64,000 bases of DNA, from assembly GCA_016650445.1 (NCBI GenBank), contig JAENVS010000021.1:1-64000 (forward strand), written 5' to 3'. Positions 8,937 to 18,972 of the stretch are shown piece by piece. A model generated the notes under the pieces. It saw only the letters and a list, made by a program, of their open reading frames with translations. It ran no database searches and had not been told where the DNA came from. Position numbers and translations under genes: made by a program. Position 1 is the first letter of the stretch; the number at the start of each line of letters is the position of its first letter. Origin of the DNA: Frankiaceae bacterium (GTDB lineage Bacteria; Actinomycetota; Actinomycetes; Mycobacteriales; SCTD01).

Positions 8937-9854
8937 ATGGCGCGACCGACGTACGACGTACTGCCTGCTGCCGTGCGTTTGTGGGTCGACGACGCGCTGC
9001 AGTCCCCGGTCAGGTCATGGACGAGCGAGACCGGCGGCTTCTCCCCAGGGGTGGCTGCACGGGTGAGCTGCGCAGACGGCCGGCGGGCGTTCGTCAAGGC
9101 CGTGTCGGCGGAGGTGAACCCGCACAGCCCCGGCCTGCACCGGTCCGAGGCGAAGGTCACTGCTGCGCTCCCGCGCGAGCTGGGGGCGCCGGCACTGCTC
9201 GCGACGTACGACGACGGCACGTGGGTGGCCCTGCTGCTCGACGAGGTCGACGGCCGACCGCCGGCGGTTCCGTGGCGCGCCGACGAGCTGGCCGCGGCAC
9301 TGCGCGCACTCGACCGGTTGTCGGAGGTGCCTGCCGTGCCGGGCGTTCCTACGGCGTACGAGGTGCTCGGCGAGGAGTTCACCGGTTGGGCGCAGCTCGC
9401 CGCCGACCCACCCGCCGACCTGGAGCCCTGGCAGGCAGGTCACCTCGACGACCTGGTCGCGTTCGAGACCGCGTGGCCGGAGGCCGGGGCAGGCGACCGC
9501 CTGCTGCACCTGGACGCGCGCGGCGACAACATGCTCGTCCGGCCGGATGGCGAGGTCGTCCTGGTCGACTGGCCATGGGCCGCCGCCGGCGACCCGGTGA
9601 TGGACATCGTGGGCTTCGTCCCGAGCGCCATGCTGGCCGGCGTTGCCGATCCGGAAGCCGTGCTGAGGGCGACAGTCGCCGGCCGCGCGGCGTCCCCCGC
9701 CGCGGTGACGTCGCTGCTGACGGCGTTCACCGGGATGATGGAGTGGGCGCGGCGGCAGCCGCCCCCGCCGGGACTGGAGACCGTGCGGGCGTTCCAGGCG
9801 GCGCAGGCGGGCACAGCGGGCGCCTGGCTGCGGCAGCGCACCGGCTGGGGATGA
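8937..9854 (+). CDS. Phosphotransferase (aminoglycoside phosphotransferase-like)
   Basis: 305 aa kinase-fold enzyme of the APH/choline-kinase family. The catalytic loop LLHLDARGDNMLV (Brenner motif HxDxxxxN, catalytic Asp) is followed by the Mg-binding VVLVDWPWAAAGDP. The N-lobe has AFVKAVS (ATP-binding Lys) and a helix HRSEAKV with the paired Glu. The substrate cannot be told from sequence; many chromosomal members in actinomycetes are not resistance genes. The ATG at 8937 is used because it starts the family N-terminus (MARPTYDVLPAAV); the long upstream extension of the frame is the antisense of lepA. Confidence 0.85.
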   Translation: MARPTYDVLPAAVRLWVDDALQSPVRSWTSETGGFSPGVAARVSCADGRRAFVKAVSAEVNPHSPGLHRSEAKVTAALPRELGAPALLATYDDGTWVALLLDEVDGRPPAVPWRADELAAALRALDRLSEVPAVPGVPTAYEVLGEEFTGWAQLAADPPADLEPWQAGHLDDLVAFETAWPEAGAGDRLLHLDARGDNMLVRPDGEVVLVDWPWAAAGDPVMDIVGFVPSAMLAGVADPEAVLRATVAGRAASPAAVTSLLTAFTGMMEWARRQPPPPGLETVRAFQAAQAGTAGAWLRQRTGWG

Positions 9855-9863
9855 TCATCACGG

Positions 9864-9893
9864 TTGGCCCGCCGCCTGCTCCGCTGCTATTCT
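9864..9893 (+). promoter_or_regulatory. Predicted rpsT promoter
   Basis: TTGGCC (9864-9869) and TATTCT (9888-9893) are separated by 18 bases, a good housekeeping-sigma promoter. It would start rpsT mRNA near 9900 with a leader of about 70 bases. The rplU promoter proposed below has the same -10 hexamer and spacing. Confidence 0.5.
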
Positions 9894-9971
9894 GGAGCCT
9901 CGCGTGCCGCGCTCAACAGCGCCGGCCGCCTTCCGAGCACCACACCCCCGACTGACCGAGGACACTTTCGC

Positions 9972-10250
9972 GTGGCGAACATCAAGTCGCAGATCAAGCG
10001 CATCAAGACCAACGAGAAGGCGCGGCTGCGCAACAAGTCCGTCAAGTCCTCCCTCAAGACGGCCATCCGCAAGTTCCGCGAGGCCGCCGACTCCGGCGAC
10101 GTCGCGACGGCGACCGAGCTGATGAAGGACGCCAACAAGGCGCTCGACAAGGCTGCCAGCAAGGGCGTCATCCACGCCAACCAGGCCGCCAACCGCAAGA
10201 GCGCGCTGGCCAAGCGCACCGCGTCGCTGACGGGTGCCCCGAAGGCCTAG
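9972..10250 (+). CDS. rpsT: 30S ribosomal protein bS20
   Basis: Primary 16S rRNA-binding protein of the small subunit. 92 aa, Lys/Arg/Ala-rich helical protein with the typical N-terminus [18 protein letters not shown] and C-terminal [16 protein letters not shown]. Start GTG at 9972 with GAGGAC 8 bases upstream. It stands alone between a phosphotransferase gene and the convergent holA operon, next to lepA, its usual neighbour in actinobacteria. A terminator hairpin lies 21 bases after the stop. Confidence 0.97.
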   Translation: MANIKSQIKRIKTNEKARLRNKSVKSSLKTAIRKFREAADSGDVATATELMKDANKALDKAASKGVIHANQAANRKSALAKRTASLTGAPKA

Positions 10251-10271
10251 TTCTTCAGTACGACGGCGGCG

Positions 10272-10299
10272 CCGGTCCCCTCGGGGGCCGGTGTCGTTT
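10272..10299 (+). terminator. Intrinsic terminator of rpsT
   Basis: CCGGTCCCC (10272-10280) pairs with GGGGGCCGG (10283-10291, one G-T pair) and is followed by TGTCGTTT. It sits between the convergent rpsT and holA-operon ends and could serve both. Confidence 0.7.
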
Positions 10300-10305
10300 C
10301 GCGTG

Positions 10306-10626
10306 TTACGGGTCGTGCTGGTCCTCGCCGGCGGCCAGCAACCCCGCGAGCAGGTCGTGCGCCTTGACGACGACGGCGACGGCGACGGGCAGGACGAGGA
10401 GAGTCCACGCCGTTGCCAGATCGGCGAGCACGAGCAGCACCGCGATCGCGAGCGCACCCTCGCCGAGCAGCGCGCGCTGCCACGCGTTGGGGTGGATGTT
10501 GCGCAGCCGCAGCAACCGCGGGTAGAGCGGGCGGTTCTTCGATGCGGAGCCACCGGCGGCGACAACCGGGACCGCTGGACCGGCCGCGGTCACCAGCCCA
10601 TCGAGCGAGCCCTCCGGCAGCGTCAT
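10306..10626 (-). CDS. Hypothetical membrane protein after holA
   Basis: 106 aa. A cytoplasmic N-terminal part with a basic stretch (SKNRPLYPRLLRLRNIHPNAWQRALLGEG) precedes two adjacent hydrophobic segments (ALAIAVLLVLADLATAW and LLVLPVAVAVVVKAHDLL), suggesting a small two-span protein with both ends inside. Actinobacteria often carry a short protein of this type beside holA/rpsT, but its function is not known to me. Its ATG overlaps the holA stop as ATGA, so it is the last gene of the comEA-comEC-holA operon. Confidence 0.75.
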   Translation of the reverse strand: MTLPEGSLDGLVTAAGPAVPVVAAGGSASKNRPLYPRLLRLRNIHPNAWQRALLGEGALAIAVLLVLADLATAWTLLVLPVAVAVVVKAHDLLAGLLAAGEDQHDP

Positions 10627-11591
10627 CGACCGGCCCCTCTCGCCTGCACGACCGCGAGCAGCATCCGCTCGACGGCGTAGTCCTGGTCGACCGCTCCGCC
10701 CTTGACGTCGGCGTCGGCCGCCGCGACCGCCTGGAACGCGCGCTCGAGACCTTCCGGCCGCCAGCCGCGGACCTGCCGCTGCGTCTTCTCGACCTTCCAC
10801 GCCGGCATGCCGAGCTGACCTGCGAGCACGCCGGCGGGGTTGCGGCCGGCCGACGCGACCATGGCCATCGAGCGCAGTGTGTTGGCGAGCGCGCTGGTCA
10901 CGAGGACGTGCTCGAGTTTGACCATGCTCCACCAGCGGACCAGCTCGAGCGCACCGGCGAGGTCGCCCTCGACGGCTCGCTCGGCGACGGCGAACCCGTT
11001 GGCCTCGGCGCGGCCGCGGTGGTAGCGGTTGACGGCCGCCACCGTGATCGGGCCGTGGGTGTCGGACAGCAGCTGGCTGGCCGACGAGGCGAGCTCGCGA
11101 AGGTCGTTGCCGACGGCCTCCAGCAGCGCGCCGACCGCCTCCTCCTCCACCACGCGCCCGTCGGCCCGCAGCTCCGCGCGCAGGAAGTCACGCCGCTCCC
11201 CGGGGCGGGTGATCCGGGCGGCGGACAGGGTGCGGCCGGCAGCACTCTGCAGGGACGAGAGCAGCGCCTTGCCCTTGGCGCCGCCGGCATGCACCACCAG
11301 CAGCGTCACCTCGTCGAGCGGCTCGGCGATGTAGGCCAGCACCTCGGCGGCGGTGTCCTTGCCGAGGTCCTCCGCCGCGTGGATGACCAGAACGCGGCGC
11401 TCGGCGAACAGCGACGGACTCAGCACCTCACCGAGGTCGCCGGGCGCGACGTCGGATCCCTCGAGCTCACGCACGTCGACATCCGGGTCGTCGGCGCGGG
11501 CCGCCCGGATGACGTCGGAGACAGCCCGGGCGACGAGCAGCTCCTCGTCGCCGACGATCAGCGTCAGTGGCGAGAGCAGGTCGGTTGGCAC
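10623..11591 (-). CDS. holA: DNA polymerase III subunit delta
   Basis: Clamp-loader subunit that opens the beta sliding clamp at replication forks. 322 aa with the family start VPTDLLSPLTLIVGDEELLV (P-loop-less AAA+ fold), DVRELEGSD, LFAERRVLVI, HAGGAKGKALL and the C-terminal collar domain (MPAWKVEKTQRQVRGWRPEGLERAFQAVAAADADVKGG). GTG at 11591 begins the family N-terminus; the 25-residue upstream extension of the frame overlaps comEC. The gap from the comEC stop is only 4 bases, and the stop overlaps the next gene by ATGA. Confidence 0.92.
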   Translation of the reverse strand: MPTDLLSPLTLIVGDEELLVARAVSDVIRAARADDPDVDVRELEGSDVAPGDLGEVLSPSLFAERRVLVIHAAEDLGKDTAAEVLAYIAEPLDEVTLLVVHAGGAKGKALLSSLQSAAGRTLSAARITRPGERRDFLRAELRADGRVVEEEAVGALLEAVGNDLRELASSASQLLSDTHGPITVAAVNRYHRGRAEANGFAVAERAVEGDLAGALELVRWWSMVKLEHVLVTSALANTLRSMAMVASAGRNPAGVLAGQLGMPAWKVEKTQRQVRGWRPEGLERAFQAVAAADADVKGGAVDQDYAVERMLLAVVQARGAGR

Positions 11592-11595
11592 GCTG

Positions 11596-14040
11596 TCATC
11601 GTCCCACGGTCGACCCGGCGGCGGGCTCACACCAGTTGACCGGCAGCCGCGACAGCGACGAGGCACGCGCGGTCAGGATCGTGCCGGGGATCCGCTCGAG
11701 TCGGCTGTCCAGACGCGACGCCGCGACCGCGCCGCTCCCACGGCTCGCTGCCGCCCGCAGCCGGCCCGCCGCGTCGATGAGCGCGATGTCGCCGTCGCGG
11801 TCGGTGCGGTAGGAACGGGCCCCTTCGCGCATGAGCTCGCCAAGGGTGGAACGCGCGGGATGGCCGAACGGGTTGCCGTCGCCTACCGAGGTCAGGGTGA
11901 TGCTCGGCCGCACTGCCCGGAGGAACTCGGGCAGCTGGTGACTCGAGCCGTGATGAGGGACCTTGAGGACGTCGGCCCGCAGCGGTACGCCGAGGTCGAG
12001 CAGCGCCTGCTGCGCCTCCTTCTCGACGTCGCCTGTCAGCAGCACCGTCTGGCCGCCGGCCGCGGTGAGACGGAAGACGAGCGAGGAGTTGTTGGGATCG
12101 CTGTTGGTGCCGCGATGGGCGTAATCGGGGGCGAGTACCTGCCATCGCGCGACGCCAGCGGTGCGCTCCTCGCCCACGACCGCGTCGACGATCTCGACGT
12201 GCGCGGCTGCTGCCCATCGCGTGACGCGGGCGCGCTCGACGACGGGCTCATCGAGCGGGCCGAGCTGGATCTGCCCGACCCGCCGACCGCGCAGCACGCC
12301 AGGGAGGCCCTCGACATGGTCGGCATGCAGGTGCGTAAGCACGACGAGCGGCACCCGGTCGACATGGAGCCGTCGCAGGCAGCGGTCCATCGCCCGCGGG
12401 TCCGGGCCGGTGTCGATGACGACACCGGCGTGCGGTCCGGCGTTCAGGACGAGCCCGTCGCCCTGCCCGACGTCGCACGCGACGAGGAACCACCCCGGCG
12501 GCGGCCAGCTCGGGGCGACCAACCACAGCACGGCCACCGCTGTCAGCACCCCGGCCGTGCCGGCCGCGCAGAGCCGGCGGACGCGCGGGGCACGGACGAC
12601 CACGGCACCCGCCCCGGTCGCGAGAACGAGCAGGACGGCACCGGCCGCGCCGCCCCGCCAGGGCAGTGCCGCACCGGGCATCTTCGCGCCGATCTCGGCG
12701 ACGTGCACGAGCCAGGTCGTCGGCAACCAGGCCACCCACGCCAGTCCCGTCGCGGCCGTGTCGGACACCGGCGCGATGAGCGCGGCGGCCAGCCCGAGCA
12801 CGGTCGCCGGCGCGACGACGGGCACCGCGAGCAGGTTGGCCGGGACGGACAGCAACCCGAGCTGGCTCGACAGCGCCACGACGACCGGCCCGCACGCGAC
12901 CTGCGCCGCGGCCGGGATCGCCAGGGCGCCGGCGAGGCCGGCCGGCATCCGCCTCGACCACAGGTCGCGCCACCCGGGCGCGAGGATCACGATCCCCGCG
13001 GTCGCCAGCACGGACAGCGCGAAGCCGGCCGTCATTGCCAGGTCCGGCGACACCAGCACGAGCACGATCACCGCCGCGGACAGCGCCGGGAGCGTCGATC
13101 GGCTGCGTCCCGTCGTCAGCGCGAGCAGCGCGACCGTGCCCATGACGGCGGCGCGCAGCACACTCGGCGAGGGTCGCGCGAGGACGACGAACCCACCCAG
13201 CGCCAGCAGCGCAATGGCTGGTCGCGCGCGCAGTGGCACACCGAGCCACCCGCAGAGCAGCAGCACGGCACCCAGGACGATGGCGCAGTTGGTGCCCGAG
13301 ACAGCCGTGAGATGTGTCAGGCCCACGGTGCGGAAGTCGTCCTGCAGCGAAGGGGGCAGCGCGCTGACGTCGCCGACGACCAGGCCGGGCAGCAGCCCGC
13401 GCTCCGCCGGTGGGAGCCGGGCCACGGCGCGGCGCAAGCCCTGCCGCACGGTGGCCGCGACCCGTTGCACGCGACTCGGCGGACCGATCGACCGCACCTG
13501 CCCGCGCGGTGACAGCACCGCCGCGACGTCGCCGCCCGGCTCGGCAGCTCGCAGCAGGCCCTCGGCCCGCACCGGCTGACTCGGGAGCAGGCGCAGCCAC
13601 GCCCGGTCACTGGTGAGCACCAGCACCGGAGCGCGCACGCGGTAGGCCCGCCCGGCTGTCGTGAGCGACTCGACCCGCAAACGGACGACGACGACGTCGC
13701 GGACGACGAGAGCGCCCCCGCCCGGACGCGGCGCGAGCACCCGTGGGTCGTCGAGCACGACGCCGTCCACGGTCACCGCGGCGCGAGCCGCCGCCGCGTC
13801 GTGCACCACTCCGGTGGTGCGTGCATGCACCCGGCTGGCGGCCGCGAGACCGCCCGCGGCGCTGCACACCAGGACGCCGACGACGACAGCCGCCGAGCCA
13901 CGCCGGGCGAGCGCCGTCGCAGCCAGCACCGCTGCGGCAGCCGCGGTCAGCACGACGGGCGGCGGCAGGTGGAGCGCGACTGCTGCCACCACCCAGACCG
14001 CCACGGCCGGCGCGAGCAGTCTGAGGTCCGGTGACGTCAC
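11596..14040 (-). CDS. comEC: ComEC/Rec2 competence-type DNA channel
   Basis: Inner-membrane channel for single-stranded DNA uptake in naturally competent bacteria; in most actinomycetes the role is untested. 814 aa. The N-terminal part has several membrane segments and an OB-like extracytoplasmic region (residues about 75-200), then the Competence domain (LPGLVVGDVSALPPSLQDDFRTVGLTHLTAVSG with many spans). The C-terminal metallo-beta-lactamase domain contains LTHLHADHVEGLPG and KVPHHGSSHQ. GTG at 14040 overlaps the comEA stop as GTGA, so the pair is coupled. Length and domain order are complete, with no frame damage. Confidence 0.93.
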   Translation of the reverse strand: MTSPDLRLLAPAVAVWVVAAVALHLPPPVVLTAAAAAVLAATALARRGSAAVVVGVLVCSAAGGLAAASRVHARTTGVVHDAAAARAAVTVDGVVLDDPRVLAPRPGGGALVVRDVVVVRLRVESLTTAGRAYRVRAPVLVLTSDRAWLRLLPSQPVRAEGLLRAAEPGGDVAAVLSPRGQVRSIGPPSRVQRVAATVRQGLRRAVARLPPAERGLLPGLVVGDVSALPPSLQDDFRTVGLTHLTAVSGTNCAIVLGAVLLLCGWLGVPLRARPAIALLALGGFVVLARPSPSVLRAAVMGTVALLALTTGRSRSTLPALSAAVIVLVLVSPDLAMTAGFALSVLATAGIVILAPGWRDLWSRRMPAGLAGALAIPAAAQVACGPVVVALSSQLGLLSVPANLLAVPVVAPATVLGLAAALIAPVSDTAATGLAWVAWLPTTWLVHVAEIGAKMPGAALPWRGGAAGAVLLVLATGAGAVVVRAPRVRRLCAAGTAGVLTAVAVLWLVAPSWPPPGWFLVACDVGQGDGLVLNAGPHAGVVIDTGPDPRAMDRCLRRLHVDRVPLVVLTHLHADHVEGLPGVLRGRRVGQIQLGPLDEPVVERARVTRWAAAAHVEIVDAVVGEERTAGVARWQVLAPDYAHRGTNSDPNNSSLVFRLTAAGGQTVLLTGDVEKEAQQALLDLGVPLRADVLKVPHHGSSHQLPEFLRAVRPSITLTSVGDGNPFGHPARSTLGELMREGARSYRTDRDGDIALIDAAGRLRAAASRGSGAVAASRLDSRLERIPGTILTARASSLSRLPVNWCEPAAGSTVGR

Positions 14041-14882
14041 ACCCGCACCTTGTTCTTCAGCGCGGCGAACTTGCTCTCACCGATACCGCTGACCTCGCGC
14101 AGCTGGTCGACGCTGGCGAACCGGCCGTGCTCGGTGCGCCAGTCGACGATCTTCTGCGCGAGCACCGGGCCGATGCCCGGCAGGCCGTCGAGCGCACCGA
14201 CGTCAGCGAGGTTCAGGTCGACCCGAGCATCACCGGCAGCCTGCCCTGCCGTGCTCGAAGAACCGGCAGCAGGCGGTACGCCGACGACGACCTGCTCGCC
14301 GTCGGTGAGCTTGCGTGCGCGGTTGAGCCCATCGAAGGTCGCGCCCGGCAGCGGCCCGCCGGCCGCGCGGACGGCATCGTCGACGCGGGCACCGAGCGGC
14401 AGCCGCACGATCCCGGGGTGCCGGACCTTGCCGGCGACGTCGACGACGACCACACCGCCCGAGGTCGCCTCCGCGGAGGCGCGCACCAGCGGCGGCGGAT
14501 CGACCGGCTGCGGTCGCGCCCGGAGCAGCACGACCCCGGCCAGGAGCGCACCGATGACGGCCACGCAGGCGAGCGCCGCGACGCCCTGCCGCCCCGGGTC
14601 CCACCGGCCGCCGCGCAGGCCCGCCGGCACGAGTGAGTCCAGCAGACCGGCCACCGGAGCCGAGCCGGCAGCGTCGCCGTCCTCGGGGTGCGCGCGCTCC
14701 GACCACGACTGCGTCGACGGCTCCGCTGCCGCCGGCTCGATCCGCGGCGGCGCGGCGGTGAGCTCGCTCGGGGCATGCGGCACCGGCAACGGGGGTGGGA
14801 CCCAGCCACCCGTGACGTGCGACGGCACGAGGGCGGCAAGTCGTGCCCCAGCCGCGACGGGGTCGGGGCGCGGTCGTGTCAC
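14037..14882 (-). CDS. comEA: ComEA-like helix-hairpin-helix DNA-binding protein
   Basis: DNA receptor of the competence system, anchored by one membrane segment. 281 aa. Cytoplasmic Pro-rich N-terminus of about 95 residues, one membrane segment (GVAALACVAVIGALLAGVVLL), an extracytoplasmic SLBB domain (VVVVDVAGKVRHPGIVRLP), a Ser/Gly linker, then tandem helix-hairpin-helix motifs (VDLNLADVGALDGLPGIG, FASVDQLREVSGIGESKFAAL). First gene of a comEA-comEC-holA unit, separated from plsY by 78 bases holding a hairpin. No pilus or other competence genes are in the window. Confidence 0.9.
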   Translation of the reverse strand: MTRPRPDPVAAGARLAALVPSHVTGGWVPPPLPVPHAPSELTAAPPRIEPAAAEPSTQSWSERAHPEDGDAAGSAPVAGLLDSLVPAGLRGGRWDPGRQGVAALACVAVIGALLAGVVLLRARPQPVDPPPLVRASAEATSGGVVVVDVAGKVRHPGIVRLPLGARVDDAVRAAGGPLPGATFDGLNRARKLTDGEQVVVGVPPAAGSSSTAGQAAGDARVDLNLADVGALDGLPGIGPVLAQKIVDWRTEHGRFASVDQLREVSGIGESKFAALKNKVRV

Positions 14883-14919
14883 GCGCGCACGCTAGGGACG
14901 TGGTGACCGCCGGGAGGTC

Positions 14920-14968
14920 CCCGCTGACGCCGCTGTGGACGGGCGCTGCGGCTGTGGACGTCAGCGGG
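14920..14968 (-). terminator. Hairpin between plsY and comEA
   Basis: CCCGCTGACG (14920-14929) and CGTCAGCGGG (14959-14968) are perfect 10-base arms. The right arm includes the plsY stop codon. The loop holds two copies of GCTGTGGACG. No T tract follows, so it may be a weak terminator or an mRNA 3' end stabiliser. Confidence 0.4.
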
Positions 14969-15506
14969 AGAGGCGGCGTACGAAGTTCGTCTGGTGTCGT
15001 GCCACCACGATCGCGGCGAGCGCCGCCGCCCAGATGACGTCCTCACCCACCACGACCGCGATCACCAGGATCGACATCGCGGCGAGCACGGATGCGAGGG
15101 CGATCCAGCGCGACACGCCCAGCACGATCACCCACACCAGCAGCACGATCGGCGCCCACGCCGGGTTGGATCCGAGGATCGCGCCGAGCGCGGTGGCGAC
15201 GCCCTTGCCGCCGCGGCCCCGCAAGAACGGCGACGTGACATGGCCGATGACGGCAGCGACACCTGCAACGAGACCCGCGCGGTGGTCGATCAGGCCGAAC
15301 CCGGCCGCCACGACGAAGCCCTTGAGCACGTCGAGCAAGGCAACGATCACCCCGGTACGCCGGCCGAGCGCGCGACCTGCGTTGGAGGCGCCAGGGTTGC
15401 CGGACCCGACACCGCGCAGGTCGATGCCGCGACGGGCGGCGAGCCAGGTCGCCGGAGACACCGCACCGATCAGGTAGCCGACGACGACTGCGGCGGCGTA
15501 GATCAC
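14961..15506 (-). CDS. plsY: Glycerol-3-phosphate acyltransferase PlsY
   Basis: Integral membrane enzyme transferring an acyl group from acyl-phosphate to glycerol-3-phosphate, the first step of phospholipid synthesis. 181 aa with about five membrane segments. The three conserved cytoplasmic motifs are present: GSGNPGASNAGR, the Gly/Lys-rich FLRGRGGKGVATALG (preceded by GHVTSPF), and the C-terminal ARHQTNFVRRL. Its ATG overlaps the degV stop as ATGA, and it is the third gene of leuS-degV-plsY. Pairing with DegV, a fatty-acid-binding protein family involved in exogenous fatty acid use, makes metabolic sense. Confidence 0.92.
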   Translation of the reverse strand: MIYAAAVVVGYLIGAVSPATWLAARRGIDLRGVGSGNPGASNAGRALGRRTGVIVALLDVLKGFVVAAGFGLIDHRAGLVAGVAAVIGHVTSPFLRGRGGKGVATALGAILGSNPAWAPIVLLVWVIVLGVSRWIALASVLAAMSILVIAVVVGEDVIWAAALAAIVVARHQTNFVRRLSR

Positions 15507-16348
15507 CGGCGCGAGACGACGACGCCGAGCAGACCGGGGCCGACGTGCGCGCCCACGACGGCACCGACCTCCGAGACGTGCATCGACTGCAGCCCGGGAA
15601 CCCGCGCCCGCAACCGATCGGCCAGAGCCTCCGCCTTGTCTGCGGCTGCGAGGTGGTGCACCGCGATGTCGACGGCAACCTCACCGGCAACACCCGCGGC
15701 GATGGCTTCGAGCCGGGCGAGTGCCTTGCTGGCCGTCCGCACCTTCTCCAGCGGTGCAATGCGACCGTCGAGGACGTGCAGCAGCGGCTTCACCGCGAGC
15801 GCAGTCCCGAACAGCGCGGCTGCGGCGCCGATGCGACCACCGCGACGCAGGTGCTCGAGCGTGTCGACGTAGAACAACGTCGTCGTCGCCGCCGCGGTCT
15901 TCTCCGCGGCCGCGACGACGGCCTCGACGCCGCCACCGCCACTGGCCGCCTCGGCCGCCGCGATCACGGCGAAGCCGAGGCCCATGGCGATCGTCGCCGT
16001 GTCGACGACCCGCACCTCGATGCCATCGTCTGCCACCTCGGCGGCGGCGAGGTGCGCCGCCTCGATCGTCCCGGACAGCGCCCCCGACAGATGCAGGGAA
16101 ACGACGCACGGTGCGTCACACGCGCGGTAGACCGCGGCGAACTCGGCTGGCGTCGGCCGCGACGTGGACACGTCGACGCGCCGCTCGGTGAGCGCTGACG
16201 CCACGTCGGCCGGGAAGACCTCGATCCCCTCCGTGCCGCTGCGCAACCCGAGCACCACGTGCAGCGGCACGACGCCGACGTCGTGCTTGTCGGCAACGCC
16301 ATCGGGCAGGTACGCCGTGCTGTCGGTGACGACGGCGACGCGGCTCAT
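15503..16348 (-). CDS. DegV family fatty-acid-binding protein
   Basis: Cytoplasmic protein that holds a fatty acid for phosphorylation by fatty acid kinase (FakB-type role). 281 aa, the family length. The N-terminus RVAVVTDSTAYLPDGVADKHDVGVVPLHV is typical, followed by STSRPTPAEF, SLHLSGALSGTIEAA (ligand-binding SGT region) and LEHLRRGGRIG. The start ATG at 16348 is set by the family N-terminus; the preceding 15 in-frame codons fall in the leuS-degV gap. Ten bases after leuS, and the stop overlaps plsY by ATGA. Confidence 0.92.
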   Translation of the reverse strand: MSRVAVVTDSTAYLPDGVADKHDVGVVPLHVVLGLRSGTEGIEVFPADVASALTERRVDVSTSRPTPAEFAAVYRACDAPCVVSLHLSGALSGTIEAAHLAAAEVADDGIEVRVVDTATIAMGLGFAVIAAAEAASGGGGVEAVVAAAEKTAAATTTLFYVDTLEHLRRGGRIGAAAALFGTALAVKPLLHVLDGRIAPLEKVRTASKALARLEAIAAGVAGEVAVDIAVHHLAAADKAEALADRLRARVPGLQSMHVSEVGAVVGAHVGPGLLGVVVSRR

Positions 16349-16358
16349 GGGCAGCAGG

Positions 16359-18830
<2,472 letters not shown>

Positions 18831-18854
18831 GACTGCCCCTCGCTCGGTCCCGGA

Positions 18855-18885
18855 CAAAGAAGAAGCCCCCGTGCATCACGAGGGC
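18855..18885 (-). terminator. Attenuator terminator of the leuS leader
   Basis: Reading leftward, GCCCTCGTG (18885-18877) pairs with CACGGGGGC (18873-18865; one G-U pair) around the loop ATG, and is followed by TTCTTCTTTG (18864-18855). This is a 9-bp stem plus T-rich tract, 25 bases before the leuS start. It lies between the leader peptide and leuS, where an attenuator should be. Confidence 0.75.
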
Positions 18886-18887
18886 GC

Positions 18888-18935
18888 CGCACTGACAGGA
18901 CTCCTGGTCAGCGCGGCTCGGGAAGGAGCAGTGCG
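18888..18935 (-). promoter_or_regulatory. Alternative RNA pairings of the leuS attenuator
   Basis: CGCACTG (18935-18929), which includes the first Leu codon of the leader, is exactly complementary to CAGTGCG (18894-18888), just before the terminator. A second hairpin, CTGACCAGG with CCTGTCAG (18911-18892), contains the leader stop codon. CCGAGCCGC (about 18922-18911) could instead pair with the 5' side of the terminator. A ribosome stalled at the Leu codons would mask the first segment and shift the balance. The pairings were found by eye; energies were not computed. Confidence 0.55.
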
Positions 18936-18949
18936 ATGCGGTAGCTCAT
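18908..18949 (-). CDS. leuS leader peptide (MSYRIALLLPEPR)
   Basis: A 13-codon open frame with three consecutive Leu codons (CTG CTC CTT) at codons 7-9. AGGA lies 7 bases before its ATG. It ends with TGA inside a hairpin, 78 bases upstream of leuS on the same strand. Its likely job is sensing: when charged Leu-tRNA is scarce the ribosome stalls at LLL and the downstream terminator is not formed. Classical attenuators upstream of leuS have been predicted for some Streptomyces, which supports this reading. The peptide itself probably has no function. Confidence 0.7.
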   Translation of the reverse strand: MSYRIALLLPEPR

Positions 18950-18972
18950 GCGGGCATCCTACGCTGATCGAG

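Noticed and set aside
18841-18970. T-box riboswitch upstream of leuS
   Set aside because: No specifier loop or TGGNACCGCG-type antiterminator was found; the leader peptide with Leu codons explains the region better.
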